A stretch of DNA of 64,000 bases from Pycnopodia helianthoides (taxonomy: Eukaryota > Echinodermata > Asteroidea > Forcipulatida > Asteriidae). A model generated the notes under the pieces. The model saw only the letters and a list, made by a program, of their open reading frames with translations, made no database searches and was not told where the DNA came from. Location: contig CM063263.1 in NCBI GenBank assembly GCA_032158295.1, positions 11,790,974 through 11,854,973 of the forward strand, read 5' to 3'. Of the stretch, positions 10,145 to 21,724 are shown piece by piece. Numbering within the stretch: position 1 is the stretch's first letter; each line of letters starts with the position of its first letter. The position numbers and the translations under genes were made by a program.

Positions 10145-10217
10145 CTGGAAATGTTGATATAAACTAGTAACAATGCTAATAATTAAGTCAATAAAGTTCG
10201 GAGTCGCCGGTAAAGAT

Positions 10218-11378
10218 TCATCCATGAAATATATTTGTCCCACATCCGAGGATATCTAAATCTTTGTCACAAATAGTTGATGAGACGTAGTGGTCTCCGC
10301 CGGGGGAGTATGTATTACCCATAGTGCCCCCTTGTCCGCCATTACCGGAAGCTCCAACAGGACTTCCGTAAGTGTACATACGGGTATTTTGTGACGTATA
10401 GCCAGAGGCTGGATACATGTCCTCGGTCGGTGGTTCGTTGGAGCAGTCCATTCTTGCATGGTGATGTGATTGATGATGCTGCTGGATGTGGTTTTGGTGG
10501 GTGACGTACTGGCAGTGATAGTTCGCGTTCCTCGGCGCGGGACCGTTGGGGGCGGGGATGTTTTCAAAATGGCGTCCGTATCCATTCGACATGTCTCCGT
10601 ACACGTTGTCGTCCTGCGGCAGCCTCGTAATGTCCGGCCCGGTGAAGTTGGCCGTGTTGTAGTTCTCATCCACGGAGGTGTTCCCCGAGTGCTCTGCGTA
10701 GCTGCATCCGTTCCCATCGTAGTACGACGAGTCGTACTGCGCCCTCTGCGGCCAGACACTGTAACTGCTCCGGTTCTCCTCCGGCAGCAGAGTGCGCGGG
10801 TTGAGTTGCATAGCGCCCGCCACGAGGTTCGTCGTCGGCTGCGACAGCCCCTTGGACAGGGTCTGCGCGAACGCAACCGTGTCCGGCACAGAGCCGGTCT
10901 TCAAGATATCCGCCAGCGCAGTGATGTAGTTCTTGGCCAATCGTAGCGTCTCTATCTTGGAGAGTTTCTGTGTTTTGGAGTAACAGGGGACGACCCGCCG
11001 AAGACGGTCAAGGGCGTCGTTCAGTCCGTGCATACGGTTCCTCTCGCGCGTGTTCGCCTTCACGCGTCTCATCTTGAACTTCTGCACTCTCGCCTTTGTC
11101 ATCTTCTTCTTCTTCGGGCCTCGCTTCTTCGGCGGGGGCTTCTCGCCATTCTCGTCCAGACCCTTCTGGCGTTTCCTCGACTTGGAGCTCTTACTCTTCG
11201 ACGACGACGTCTCCAGATTGCTGTGGCTGACGTCATCGTTGACGTCATCGTTCATATCATCTCCGGCCTCGTCCCCGGTCTCGATGTCGTCCTCCAGAAG
11301 CATTGTGTTTAGGGTTTCCGTGAATGATGACGTCACTTGTTGATCTCGCAAAGGCTTGCTTGTGCTCAGCGTTGGCAT
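10218..11378 (-). CDS. NeuroD: NeuroD family bHLH transcription factor (neurogenic differentiation factor)
   Basis: Nuclear proneural bHLH factor; family members heterodimerise with E proteins, bind E-boxes and drive neuronal and neuroendocrine differentiation. The single coding exon encodes 386 residues from the ATG at 11378. The frame stays open upstream to 11447, but a strong 3' splice site (TTTTCTCTCATCAACAG, AG at 11395-11394) precedes this ATG by 15 bases, so [10 protein letters not shown] is taken as the true start. An acidic region (residues 29-49) is followed by a Ser/Lys-rich and basic segment (60-95, KKRGPKKKK as nuclear signal) and the bHLH at about 105-158, with ANTRERNR carrying the E/R DNA contacts. 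[22 protein letters not shown] and [12 protein letters not shown] are NeuroD hallmarks. Helix 2 reads YITALADIL where vertebrates have YIWALSEIL. The C-terminal half is rich in Tyr, Asn, Gly and His. Coding sequence in one exon after a 5'UTR intron is the usual NeuroD layout. Confidence 0.96.
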   Translation of the reverse strand: MPTLSTSKPLRDQQVTSSFTETLNTMLLEDDIETGDEAGDDMNDDVNDDVSHSNLETSSSKSKSSKSRKRQKGLDENGEKPPPKKRGPKKKKMTKARVQKFKMRRVKANTRERNRMHGLNDALDRLRRVVPCYSKTQKLSKIETLRLAKNYITALADILKTGSVPDTVAFAQTLSKGLSQPTTNLVAGAMQLNPRTLLPEENRSSYSVWPQRAQYDSSYYDGNGCSYAEHSGNTSVDENYNTANFTGPDITRLPQDDNVYGDMSNGYGRHFENIPAPNGPAPRNANYHCQYVTHQNHIQQHHQSHHHARMDCSNEPPTEDMYPASGYTSQNTRMYTYGSPVGASGNGGQGGTMGNTYSPGGDHYVSSTICDKDLDILGCGTNIFHG

Positions 11379-11904
11379 GACGTTATTAAAAAACTGTTGA
11401 TGAGAGAAAATGTATTTTTGCATAATTTTCATAAATCGTACGAACAAAACTCTATAGAGGTTTAATAAAATCCCTATAATATGAACAAATAAAAATTGTA
11501 GGTATTGACTTGTAATAGAGCTTGATTGATTGGTTTTGTTTTAGCCTTCGGAGGCCATATAAATGAGACGACACTCAAACGTCTTCTAAAAAGTAACGTA
11601 ATTTAATTCGGTTACATTCAAGAAAACCGGTACATGCCTGAAATACGTTCTCTAAAGTTCTAGTTTCAAAACATATTTTGCAACTTATATTCGTATTTTT
11701 AAATGTGGTGTTTACATGAATATGTCGTCGTTTGTTTATATACATTTTAAAAGCTGTCAACTGTTATCTTGCGAGAATTTTTTATTAAGATGCGTGGTTC
11801 ATGTTAAAAATAATAATAATCGGAAACAAAACTAGCAATCAAACAATCTTCTTCTTCTTCTTATACTGCTATTAAGTAGGATTTGAAGCTTTGTATGGTG
11901 GGAG

Positions 11905-11982
11905 TATAACTAAGAGAGGTTTGCGGTAACACCATGTTAAAACCTCTTAACATGGTGTTACCGCAAACCTCTCTTAGTTATA
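11905..11982. repeat. Perfect 36-bp inverted repeat with 6-nt loop
   Basis: The arms 11905-11940 and 11947-11982 are exact reverse complements around the loop AACCTC. The inner part GTTTGCGGTAACACCATGT is also found singly at 2231-2249 and with two changes at 24932-24950, so the hairpin appears built from two copies of a dispersed repeat end (family L). Confidence 0.95.
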
Positions 11983-12855
11983 TTGTTTTTATTTTTACTG
12001 CTTCCATTTATTTGTCGATTAATACACGACAATTTATTCGGTTATGTAACATGGATTTATTTGCCCGTGGTTTCAACCTCTAATTACCATGGTATGATCA
12101 ATGTTAATTTAGTTACATCCATTTCTGTTCGGCCAATTGGTCAGCGGTTGGCCCTGGGACTGCGATACCTCAGCCTAATATGTGGCAATGGTTACGTAAG
12201 ACGTAACATTCAGTTCATATTATTATTATTTTTTTGGCCAGTACGGGAATTGTTTTTAATTAACGAGCCACCCGAGTGGCAGTCAAGCATACACGTTAAA
12301 TTGACTGCCATAAAATATGAAATTGTCCAGTTCACGTGAGGCCCATTAAAGGCATTCTATTGCCGCTTCCTTCATTATTTAATAGAGCGAGGTCCAATAA
12401 TTTTGACTGCGCACTGTATACATTGTTCCACGGCGTGTATTACATGTTTTGATTTATCGAGTGTGAAAATCGTGGTTTGTGAGAACAACCTTTTGTCAAT
12501 TTCTAGCGTGGTCTTGTTTTAAGGTATAATGGCTAACGTGGAGTTTATACAAGGTGTACCGTCGCTGTATCCCAACAATGCACGTTCACACTCTGCAACC
12601 GTAAATGAAACAACCGTTGAAAATGAAATGGTCCGAAATAATATCCTGACCATTAGTTACGTGGCCGTGTCCGTTGTTACAGCATTCCGTGCAGGGAACT
12701 GAATTGTAACAATGAAGCACAGCTGAGGCTCTTTAATTAGTACTTTGAAATTTTCCCTGATATATATGAGTACTCACTTTCTCTGTCAAAATTCAGCAAC
12801 AAAAACAACGTCGCTATCAAAACTAACAGGAAAAACAGCAACAAACGACAACGAC

Positions 12856-13052
12856 AACAACAACCAGCAGCAGCAACAACAACAACAACAACACTACAAC
12901 TGCAACAACAACAGCAGCAGCTTTATGAAACGAGAACAACAACGGCAACAGCAGCAGCAGCAAAGCGCAACAGCAGCATCAGCAGCAGAACAACAAAAGC
13001 AACACGGAAAAGGAGACAAGTACAAGAACATGCAGCTGCAGCAGCAGCAGCA

Positions 13053-13090
<38 letters not shown>

Positions 13091-13110
13091 AAAAACAACA
13101 ACAACAGCAA
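12856..13110. repeat. Compound (CAA/CAG)n and (CGA)n trinucleotide tract
   Basis: Long imperfect CAA/CAG runs, then a purer (GAC)n near 13053-13090 and more CAA. It produces Gln- and Arg-rich open frames on plus and Cys/Arg-rich ones on minus, which are treated as artefacts. It lies about 1.5 kb upstream of the NeuroD coding exon. Confidence 0.9.
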
Positions 13111-13139
13111 CACAAATTATGAAGTTTATTCACAGGCAA

Positions 13140-14350
13140 CTTTTCTATGTTTTAAGAACCTAGCGCCAGCAGCTCTTATCATACAATCTAGATCGGCGGC
13201 ACGGTTTCATACTAATTATACATCTGTAAATTAATTCTTACTCAAACTCAATGCAACAACCACAGACACGGGGAGAAACAAACATGTGCGAGTTTAAAGC
13301 TTGTTTCACCGCATCATTAGGTTTGGGGTATTAATTCTAACGTTGAAATGGATCGTTACATTCTGTTGCTCCAATTCGTAATCAACGAAAAGAACATAAA
13401 AAGGTCTCCTGTAAAATGAATCAACGACTCGAGGGGCGATTTACTTCGCGGGTACCCCGCTGATATCGCAGCGACCATTGGGGCATCTTCATCAACTCTG
13501 ATGACACAAGCCCAACACGGCAGTCTGAACTTTCAGAATCTTTAAAGACTAGCGGGCTACAATTTAAATTAACGACTGCACGTGTGAAAGCTCTACTTGG
13601 TATTAAGTTGACCCTACCGGCGATGTTTATGTGATTTTGAAAAGTTCTTAACAGATAGGTTGCAGTATGACGTAAATCGGCCATCTTTACGGGCAGTTTA
13701 GAACAAACAGTCGTGCGTTTCGTGTGAGAACGGCGTGCAACACGCGCGCATTTCACGAAACTCATTGCAGGATTGGTCAGTGAACAACGCGGCTGCGTTA
13801 ATAAGTTGAGCGTTTGACGCACCTGCAAGCCAAAATGCAATTTGCCCGTAAAGATGGCGTCTACTGGGAACTATCTATAGATGTTGTCCGCATTACAAGA
13901 AAGGGTCAATTTGTAGGTCAACGGAAATCGCATATAATTAACACGCAATAAGTGAATATAGCGGAATGTTTACAAGTTAGTATCATGATACATCTAAACA
14001 GGTTTGTGAGTAGTATTCAATAACCTTATTATAAATAATATATATCAACATATAAATATATATGTACTTGTATACATAAATATTGTTTAAACAGGTGAAC
14101 TCCTTCGGTGACGAGAATAACAAATCCTTGGGTTCAACCAGTTTTTTATTTAAGAAAAGGTTTTTCCGACACTTTATGATAATATATGGGCATTAATCTT
14201 TCTATATTATTGGCACATTTATGTTTTATTCTTTTCCTATTTCAATGCTGACGATAACAGCAGAAATGTAGCTTCAAAGAGATTTTCTTAGAGTGTGCTT
14301 CCATTACTACCAGTAATACTGCGTTTCGTTCGCGTGTTGAAAATATCACT
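13140..14350. other. Unique sequence within the proposed NeuroD intron
   Basis: Mostly non-repetitive. A moderately GC-rich block at 13430-13860 has an open minus-strand frame with no recognisable domain; TA-rich sequence follows at 14030-14090. Confidence 0.45.
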
Positions 14351-14353
14351 TAC

Positions 14354-14612
14354 GCCATTTGACTCGGAAGACAATATTTTGGGATTAAGTCAGCGGTTTG
14401 AATAGGCCGGTTAAGATTCCACGGAGACCGAATGCGAGCGAAGTGATTTTTTTTTTGGGTTGGGTATACGACCGATGCCCGAGCACAATACGCCTCGTCT
14501 TGCATCCACAGCAGCATGGCGCAACAAAAGAAATACATCCGATGACACAGTAGCCTCATCCTCGCCTGATCATTATGCTCCTCTATACACTGTCCCATCT
14601 GTCACTAGAACC
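14354..14612 (-). other. Candidate non-coding first exon of NeuroD
   Basis: Bounded 5' by a position about 30 bases after a minus-strand TATAAATT (14645-14638) and 3' by the donor GGC|GTAAGTG. Joined to the acceptor at 11393, the NeuroD frame runs back to an in-frame TGA in this exon with no other in-frame ATG, which supports the start at 11378. Several out-of-frame ATGs are present, one of them just before the donor, so translation might be restrained by upstream ORFs. No transcript evidence is available; the 5' end is an estimate. Confidence 0.4.
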
Positions 14613-14637
14613 CCACTAATAGGGTCGTTCCCGCCAC

Positions 14638-14645
14638 AATTTATA
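14638..14645 (-). promoter_or_regulatory. TATA box candidate for NeuroD
   Basis: Minus-strand TATAAATT in the context AGCCTATAAATTG, about 290 bases upstream of the proposed 5'UTR donor. A CAGATG E-box (plus-strand CATCTG at 14596-14601), of the type bound by neurogenin-class factors, lies just downstream. Spacing is right for a TATA-driven start; assignment to NeuroD is inferred. Confidence 0.4.
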
Positions 14646-14739
14646 GGCTCTGGGCTCCATTAAGAGAAGAAGAAAAAAAAAAACCACCACACACACAACA
14701 ACAACAACGAGTCCCTCTTTTTTTCTGCGACTCTGTTCA

Positions 14740-15010
14740 CCCCGAACTAGAGCCGAGAATCCACGGTGGATACAGTGGGTGCAAAGTCAGTACATGGTCA
14801 TTCTTAGCGGAGACAAAGATTTGCAAGTGGAAGTCATCACCCGAGCTAATTGACGTTCAGTTGCTAAGGGGGCAGTTCTGGGCGACCGCGGTTGCTAGGT
14901 TATAGTGTTGGTGTACAGTTGTCCGGGCAGCGTTTTTATAGTAACGCGCTATTTTTTTTGTATATATATTTTTTCTGGTAGCAACCGGGAGAGTAAACTC
15001 TCGTCACAGG
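14740..15010. promoter_or_regulatory. Candidate NeuroD promoter-proximal region with RFX-like half-sites
   Basis: This block directly upstream of the TATA candidate is richer in CpG than its surroundings and nearly repeat-free. GTTGCTA occurs near 14871 and 14890 and its complement TAGCAACC near 14978, matching the RGYAAC half-site of RFX X-boxes. E-box cores CAGTTG (two) and CAAGTG also occur. Regulatory function is inferred from composition and position only. Confidence 0.35.
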
Positions 15011-18000
15011 CGGACAATCTCTGTTCAACACCGAAGCTTATCATTTTTTCGTATCAAAGATTCGATTACTCGTAGTAGCGGATTGTTGCACAACTTCGTA
15101 TCGACTCAATTTGTTGCACTATTGGAGTTGTTCGAATGGGTTTATTGTACAGTGGGCAGCAGTCCAATTTGATCACGTGGGAGAATGCTTGGATCAATTT
15201 GCACTGGGACTTTTTTCTAAATGATTAAAACCAATTATTGTGCACGTCGTTTGTCTTCACTACTTCAGTGTTCTTTTGTTTTGTTGTTGTTGTTGTTTTG
15301 TCCCCACACATCTATTTCAACACTTCTAATAATAGTATGAAAAGGAATTTTTGTTACCCACCCAGACAGAGCGTAAAGGAACTCAATTAGGAACCGTTTT
15401 ACATAAGCTGCCATGAAGTCTGACACTGGAACTATGCAACTTTGATCTCATTAGCGATATATGCAGCAAACATCCACTTACCACGAGCGGTTTCTCTAAT
15501 CATATATATATTTTTTTAGTCTCCATTAATCAGAACAAAAATGATTAACTTCACATATAACCGCCATCCATCACAAGAGCAAAACTGAAGCGCACTGCAA
15601 TTCAATACTTGAGTGTTTTCCGCCCGGAACAAAATTATCAAATTAAAAAAAGTAAGGAAAAAAAAAAAAAAAAGCAGCGCAGTTTTAAAGGGTTAGAATA
15701 CCACCTGTATTTACCGGTATAATTTGATGCAGGATCTTAAAGCCCTAAAGGATACTTTTCTAAAATGCATGCTTGGACAAAAATGTTTCGTCTGTAATAT
15801 TTGTGCTTACAAGATAGACATTGTGGGGTGGATTTTAGGTAGGAACTGTACTTATAGGGTGTTCTAACTCTGTGGGGTTAACGCCACAATGTTTTTTATA
15901 CAGGACAGATTAAAGAAAAGGGGCAATAGAAAGCCCACAATGTTGCTCTATTAAACGAGTATGTAACTATAAGTTAACAAGAGGAGGTCATTGCATTCGA
16001 CGGTTAAGGCAAGACGGATTACCATTATTCCTTTTTTTGTATTTTCCCAGTTTTGATGTAAACAAATTTTGGTGGTCAAGTTGCAAACTAACTTGACCTA
16101 ACAGCAATAATTTGATACGCGTATAGATAAAACGCATATATACACACTGTGGATGGTAGAGACCCATCAAAGATGCGAGGGTGTGTTCAAAGCAATGTTC
16201 ATCAAGTGATATTTTTTGAAACTTTATGGAATTTTTAATCAGATTTTTGTTAGCATTCATTTTCATTCGAAGACAATAATTTTTTTTGCGAAAACTAAAT
16301 GAAATTGGTTAATTCATATCCACTGCCCATGAGGAATGGTCCAATTTAATTTGCGATGTAAACACAAACAACCATACCCTTTGAAGTAGAAACAATTACC
16401 CACGTTTTGTCGAGAGAAAAAAACAACACAAAACGGAGCGGATATTAATTGTTACCGGAATCATTTCCGTTTATAACAGTCGAATCAGTGATTAAATTCA
16501 TTGCAATGCCGCGCGATAACAAGTTGGCCTCGATAACTATATTTACTCCATCCGTCAAAACCACTAAGTCATTAATCTCAACTAATCAAGAGCCCTCGAT
16601 TGCAATTTGTTTCCGCCGGTCGCCAGACTCGCTCTCTTCTCTTCTCTTCTCTTGGCAGCAGTCGGACACCACTTCCAAACCGGTTAATTATTATCGAACG
16701 AACCCGTAAGAGCCTCGGAAATGGGCTGGAAGTGTCGTTGACTTGACTGACACGCGGCGGAGAGGGGAGGGGGGGGGGGAAATGCAGCGGAAATGTCACC
16801 GGTAAGAAATGACACTCGGCTGGGGGTTCGGTTGGAGTGCCTTTAGGAAGAAGTGGTTATGCAGCTGAGATGGGAAATCGGTTGGGGATCGTTTGATCAG
16901 ATAAACGGGGTGGTAATTCCGTGGATTGGGGAAGGGGGGGGGCTATATTATAGGGTGAATTCCTAATAACAAAGAGGTTAACACTTTGGTGACCGGAGTG
17001 TCGTGACCGGCCGGGGTGACTGGTTTTCGACTTGGGTAGTGACTTAGGTCTAGCCTATACTGGTCCAAAATGACAGGAAGTAGGCCTATTTGCATAAAAT
17101 GCAAACTTTGTACGTTGTCACGTTCCACTTTTTTACGAAGTTGTACCTGGAACAGAACGTGTCCCACAACAAATCATGGGTTAAACAGAGCTCGTTACGG
17201 GGAGGTGAACGTTCAACCAACACACGGATTGAGCAGAACGCTTGCAGACAACATTGAGCAACCGGCGTATACTCATGAAGTGCAAAGTTAGACGCCGAAG
17301 AGTAACAAGAAGCAAGTGGTCCAATTACAGACTCCGTCTCTCTCTCATCTCCCTCTCTCTGCAAACGTCTAAGACAACACCACGGACACAACCCCAAGAA
17401 AACCCAAAGTCCCGCGAGATTATTCAGTCATCTCGCGTTGGTTTCTTTGTCTTTGTCGAGACTCGTGAGTCATCCCCCTACCACCGAACAATGGATTCTT
17501 CACCCCCAACACAAAAAATGACTCATTACGCCATGATGGATTGTCCGCGGCAACGCCTCGGCCAGATTCTGACACTTTCCCCCCCTTTTTTTTTGGCTGA
17601 ATAATTCACAAGCCGAAAAAATCCCTCCCAAGTGAATAGCGAGTAATTAGCTCCGTTGTTAAAATAAGACTCTCTTTTTTGTTCATAGCACGAGATCGCG
17701 TCTGCGTCGTCTCCCGCCCTATACATTATATCACTCCCCTGTGGTGCTTCAAGTCAGTCGTTGGTGACGGTAAGATAAACCCACGCCCAGCCTCGCTCTC
17801 AAAACAGAACCCCCAACATTTCATAAGAAGAAGAAAAAAACCCAGAAGCCAATTTCTCTCTGCCCCACAGCGGGAGACAAGATAATTGAGAGATTGGGCA
17901 GTCATGCGACACACGTAATAACGAGTAACTGGAGAATATTCGCTGCCCACCCGAGTGTGACCCGGTAACGTTTTACTTATACACAAATTCAATTTTCCAC

Positions 18001-18827
18001 ATCCAATTTTTTGGCAGACAATACTTTTTTTTAGGGGGGGGGGTGGCGTGGAGGGATCTTGCTTTGTTCTTAAGGTAAACCGGGTATAGACCTATTTGAT
18101 ACACATGTAATACTCTTCTATACCAATTAATTGTAGTCACACTGAAGTTGTTCAATTTTGCCGTCAAAGGGCTGACTCAAGTACAATGCTACCCATCATG
18201 CTCTTTTTCACACAGATTTCTATGGGAAGAACTAGCCACGTGTATTAAAGATGCTATCATCAATGGCTTATCTCCCTTTAAAAAATTCACATAGAAAACA
18301 TTTATTAGCCCCCTGGCCTGGTAGATTCATTGACCCATACTATTAAGCCTCCTTGCCATGCAAATACCTTGCTGTTTTTACTCCAAATAACTCACACTAC
18401 TTTTAATATTTATCAAATATTTTTCAAAAGCAGTTCCATTTTTTTAAATGTGATTTGTGTGCTTTTTATGATTGTAGTTTGATGTTTTTACATTCATGTA
18501 TATTTTTCTAAAAAGCAATGTTACTGTATATATAATTTAATTTATTTGTTTGTCTGTTTTTAAGAGATTAACCTGATAGTAATTCAGTTTTCTTTGGTTA
18601 AAAATCCTCCAGGGATACTGTACCTTTTCTTAACAGTTGGTAAGTTTGTGTCTTCCTAATTTGTGTTTATCATTGCACTTTTGTATCCTTACCTGTGAAA
18701 TTAATAATCGTATGAAATGAAATGTCCACTTAAGGCTGATAAAGTATTATTTTGCGATTGGGCTTTCCCTCTTCAATAACTGGTAAAAACAATCGAATAA
18801 CCCACCCCCCAAAAAACAAAACAAAAA

Positions 18828-18858
<31 letters not shown>

Positions 18859-18960
18859 ACATAAACAAATAATAAATAAATAAATACAAAAAACCCCCAA
18901 AATAATAATAATAATAATTTAAAAAAAGAAGAAGAAAATGCTGTGCCAAGAAAATGTTTT
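15010..18960. other. Repeat-poor NeuroD upstream region
   Basis: No coding exon or shared repeat family was recognised over almost 4 kb, the longest such stretch near NeuroD. GC-richer blocks at 16430-17000 and 17120-17960 alternate with AT-rich sequence. Small features are a TTCTC run near 16635, a G-run near 16760 and an AAAT microsatellite from about 18827. A regulatory role is possible but undemonstrated. Confidence 0.45.
18827..18920 (+). repeat. (AAAT)n / (AAT)n microsatellite
   Basis: ATAA-type tetranucleotide units followed by an AAT run, immediately before a family A copy. Confidence 0.9.
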
Positions 18961-18961
18961 T

Positions 18962-19330
18962 AAAGGCATGGTTTACTTTTTGTAATTTATTGTCAAAGAC
19001 TAGTATCCTCCCTTTTGTATCCCAGCATATACATAAAATAACGAATTTTTTTGCTCAATTGGTCATCGAAGTTTCAAGAAAATAATGGAAGAAGAAACCA
19101 CCCACGTTGCATAGAATTGTGTGCTTTGAAGACAAGAGAGAAGCCTTTCTCAGATTCAGAGAATATTTTAGTGAGAAATAACCTCTTTTTTTCAAAAACT
19201 GCAATACTTCAGAGGGAGTCGTTTCTCATAATGTTGTATACTATCAGCAGCTCTCAGGTGCTCCTTACCAAGTAAGTTTTTATGAAAATGAATTCCTTGA
19301 GTAATTACCAAAAGTATCAGCTGTCTTTAA
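18962..19330 (+). repeat. MITE-like family A, full copy
   Basis: Starts AAAGGCATGGTTTAC and ends AAAAGTATCAGCTGTCTTTAA. The termini are more diverged than in the 22590 copy. Confidence 0.75.
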
Positions 19331-21085
19331 TACGATTTACCGCTAATTAAAGTCTTAATAACTTTAATTATTTTCCAGGTTTGATTTGTTTAAGGAAGTC
19401 ACATATTTTGGTTTCTTCGTTTGAAACAGAAGACGAAATTGATGTGCATGTAAAACTGAACCCCCCCCCCAACTTAAAAATAATAATAAAACAAAATAAA
19501 ACAACATTAACACTTTCCACGATGAGTGATCGCTGCCCAAAATGTCAAAACAACATTTTAATTAGGTCCGACGACAGGCAAAGCTGTTTTGTTCACGGAT
19601 TCTTTCACCATCATCATCTCGGCCTATAACTTTTGTTCAGTTTGGAAATAGCTAATGTAGTCTTAAAAACAATAAATGTATTCATCTGTTTGTTTTTTCC
19701 GTAATTAATTGCAACTGCCATGTAATAGCAGAAATGTTCGTGGACTTTTTTTTAATGTGGATTATTGGTGTACATTGTTTCACTGTCTTGTTATTGTTTG
19801 TGAATAAAAGAAGCTTCATAGCTTCGAAGCAAGAGAAGAAGAAAAAGTAATACTAATAAATTAGGCTGAAAATTGTTTCATATTGTAACTGTTGCAAATT
19901 TGGCGTTAAGATACTATATGCACGCGTCAATTAATAATATCAATCTCAAGTAGTATCTACTCTTGTTCGTTTCTGCTGTATTTTTATTCAAAACGAACTA
20001 GAGCGTGCAATTTCGGATGTGGCATGTTGTATGACATCATACCTAGGCTGATCTCCCATTTCACGGAAACCCTGTCTGCGGTTAATTTCGATGAAAAATG
20101 ATGACTTTATTTATTTATTTATTGTTTTGTTTTGTCTGGCCATTCATGTTTCATTGTGGAGACGAACATTGACCAGTGTTTCACAACGGTGACAAACGAC
20201 TTAGAATTACACTATTTCAGTAAAGAAGGTGTGTCACACGTACACCAACGCATTTTGACGTGTTAATTAATCTACAATGTTAATTTTAAATAGTTCATGA
20301 TGTCTTGTATATCTGATTTGGACTGCTTGACCAATTCTTCGCTCGTCTAAAAATTATTATTCTCACATAAGTTTCCCTTGTGTTCGGCTGATATGGTTTT
20401 TTTTACTTTCCCGAAGGGAAAATATGAGTTGAGATGAATATATAAATTAATGTGAAATGTGACTTTTGCCTTTCCCTGGACTTCCGGCCTCTGCTCGTAA
20501 TATTGTATTTTCCATAGACTTAAAATAATAAAATACAATTACTGCAAACAAAATTGAGAACTCATTCTAGTTGAGACTTGTGCAGGTTTTCTACGTTGTG
20601 CAAGCATTTTGTTTTGGGGAATGGCAAGCGCACTGATTTCTGTATTAATCCAATGATTGGTCTTATTGTTTTATTTACTAATCACATGCACCGTGTACAA
20701 ATGGGACATTACACGCGGTGTTCCAACACATCCAGGGCCATCTAGACACAATGAATACATTCCTAAGTTAATTTACATAATTCATTCATCATGTTACATT
20801 AACTTCAAGCACAGCGGTACCATGAATTTAATCACGGCCGGTCGTAGCGCAATGGCGAGAGTGGTTATTGATTGCCACAGATGTCAATATCTCGATTGGT
20901 ATTTTTGAAAAAATCGTTACGCGTGCGGCGCCGTTGGTGCTCGACCAATCAACACACACTTCTTAATGCAGTGAAACCGTAGTACACCTTTGTTTTTCAA
21001 ATTCAAAAGGTTGTAGGCTAACTTGGAAACTTAACTTACAAACTACATGCACCGATGGTACTCGCTGTCAACTTTTATGATAACA
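19331..21085. other. Intergenic sequence, no gene seen
   Basis: Unique, AT-rich sequence. Short open frames (for example 20657-20908 +) show no known domain. Confidence 0.5.
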
Positions 21086-21089
21086 CACT

Positions 21090-21225
21090 CTTGGAGAAGA
21101 TTTCACCAGGGACCAGGGACAGGCCAAACATTGTTGTCCTTTCACACGAAGGGCAGTTTGTAACATTTTATAACCATGCTAAAATGAAGCAAGGGACCCC
21201 TGCTAAATTGCTCTCGTGTGAGTAG
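21090..21225 (+). repeat. Repeat H, partial copy
   Basis: Shares GTCCTTTCACACGAAGG, AACCATGCTAAA and AAGCAAGGGACCC with 28184-28450. Confidence 0.65.
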
Positions 21226-21344
21226 GGATTTGGCATCAAGCAAAAACGTTCCACCTCCATAGATGCACATCAAGAAACGATCTTAACTGGCCACAAGACA
21301 CAGATGGTTACAACCGATCAATTATTATTACAATATATATATAT

Positions 21345-21540
21345 ATATTTCTGGTAATGAAACCAAGGATGCCTCATCAAGTGAACTTAATCACTGTAGC
21401 TCGCAAGCCTGAGGAAACCTGTAAACAAGGGCGCTTGCTACGTGAACCAGAAACACCGGGGTTAACTCCTACTCCACCACGATAAGTGTGCCGGGTTCAA
21501 CCGAACCAGGCAGTTGGTAGGCAAGTGCCGAAGATCACAC
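21345..21540 (-). repeat. SINE family J tail copy
   Basis: Starts TTTCTGGTAATGAAACCAAG after a TA-rich run and contains GAAACCTGTAAACAAGG. It matches the body of the full-length copies at 36001 and 43965 but lacks the tRNA head. Confidence 0.65.
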
Positions 21541-21587
21541 CAATACACACCAAAGATCCATCCCACTATGAATCTTCATTTTAAACC

Positions 21588-21722
21588 CACAAGGGAAACT
21601 GACCGGGTAAGTTTGAAATAAATTCAGGTTGAACAGAGACAAATTGACTACAGCAGTGCTTGAACCTGGGACCTTCGGATAAACCTGCTGGTGCTCTACC
21701 AACTGAGCTACGTAGCCCTGGT
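21588..21722 (-). repeat. tRNA-derived SINE, family I
   Basis: Minus-strand A box TAGCTCAGTTGGTAGAGC and B box GGTTCAAGCAC, with the same body as the copy at 30528. The degenerate B box and unpaired acceptor argue against a functional tRNA. Confidence 0.7.
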
Positions 21723-21724
21723 GT

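Larger units (their letters stand above)
11394..14353 (-). other. Proposed NeuroD 5'UTR intron
   Basis: Acceptor at 11394-11395 is good. The donor GTAAGTG at 14353 on the minus strand is the nearest strong one with a TATA-type promoter behind it. Other minus-strand donors exist at 15482 (GTAAGTGG) and about 24021 (GTAAGTAC), so the partner exon is not proven. The interval holds the perfect hairpin at 11905-11982 and the trinucleotide tract at 12856-13110, and otherwise no coding sequence. Confidence 0.45.

Noticed and set aside
11379..11447. N-terminal extension of NeuroD starting [10 protein letters not shown]
   Set aside because: A strong 3' splice site lies between this ATG and the MPTL start, and the extension has no similarity to known NeuroD N-termini, so it is read as intron sequence.
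12745..13122. Gln/Arg-rich open frame of 125 codons
   Set aside because: It is produced by trinucleotide repeats on both strands and has no non-repetitive domain or splice context.
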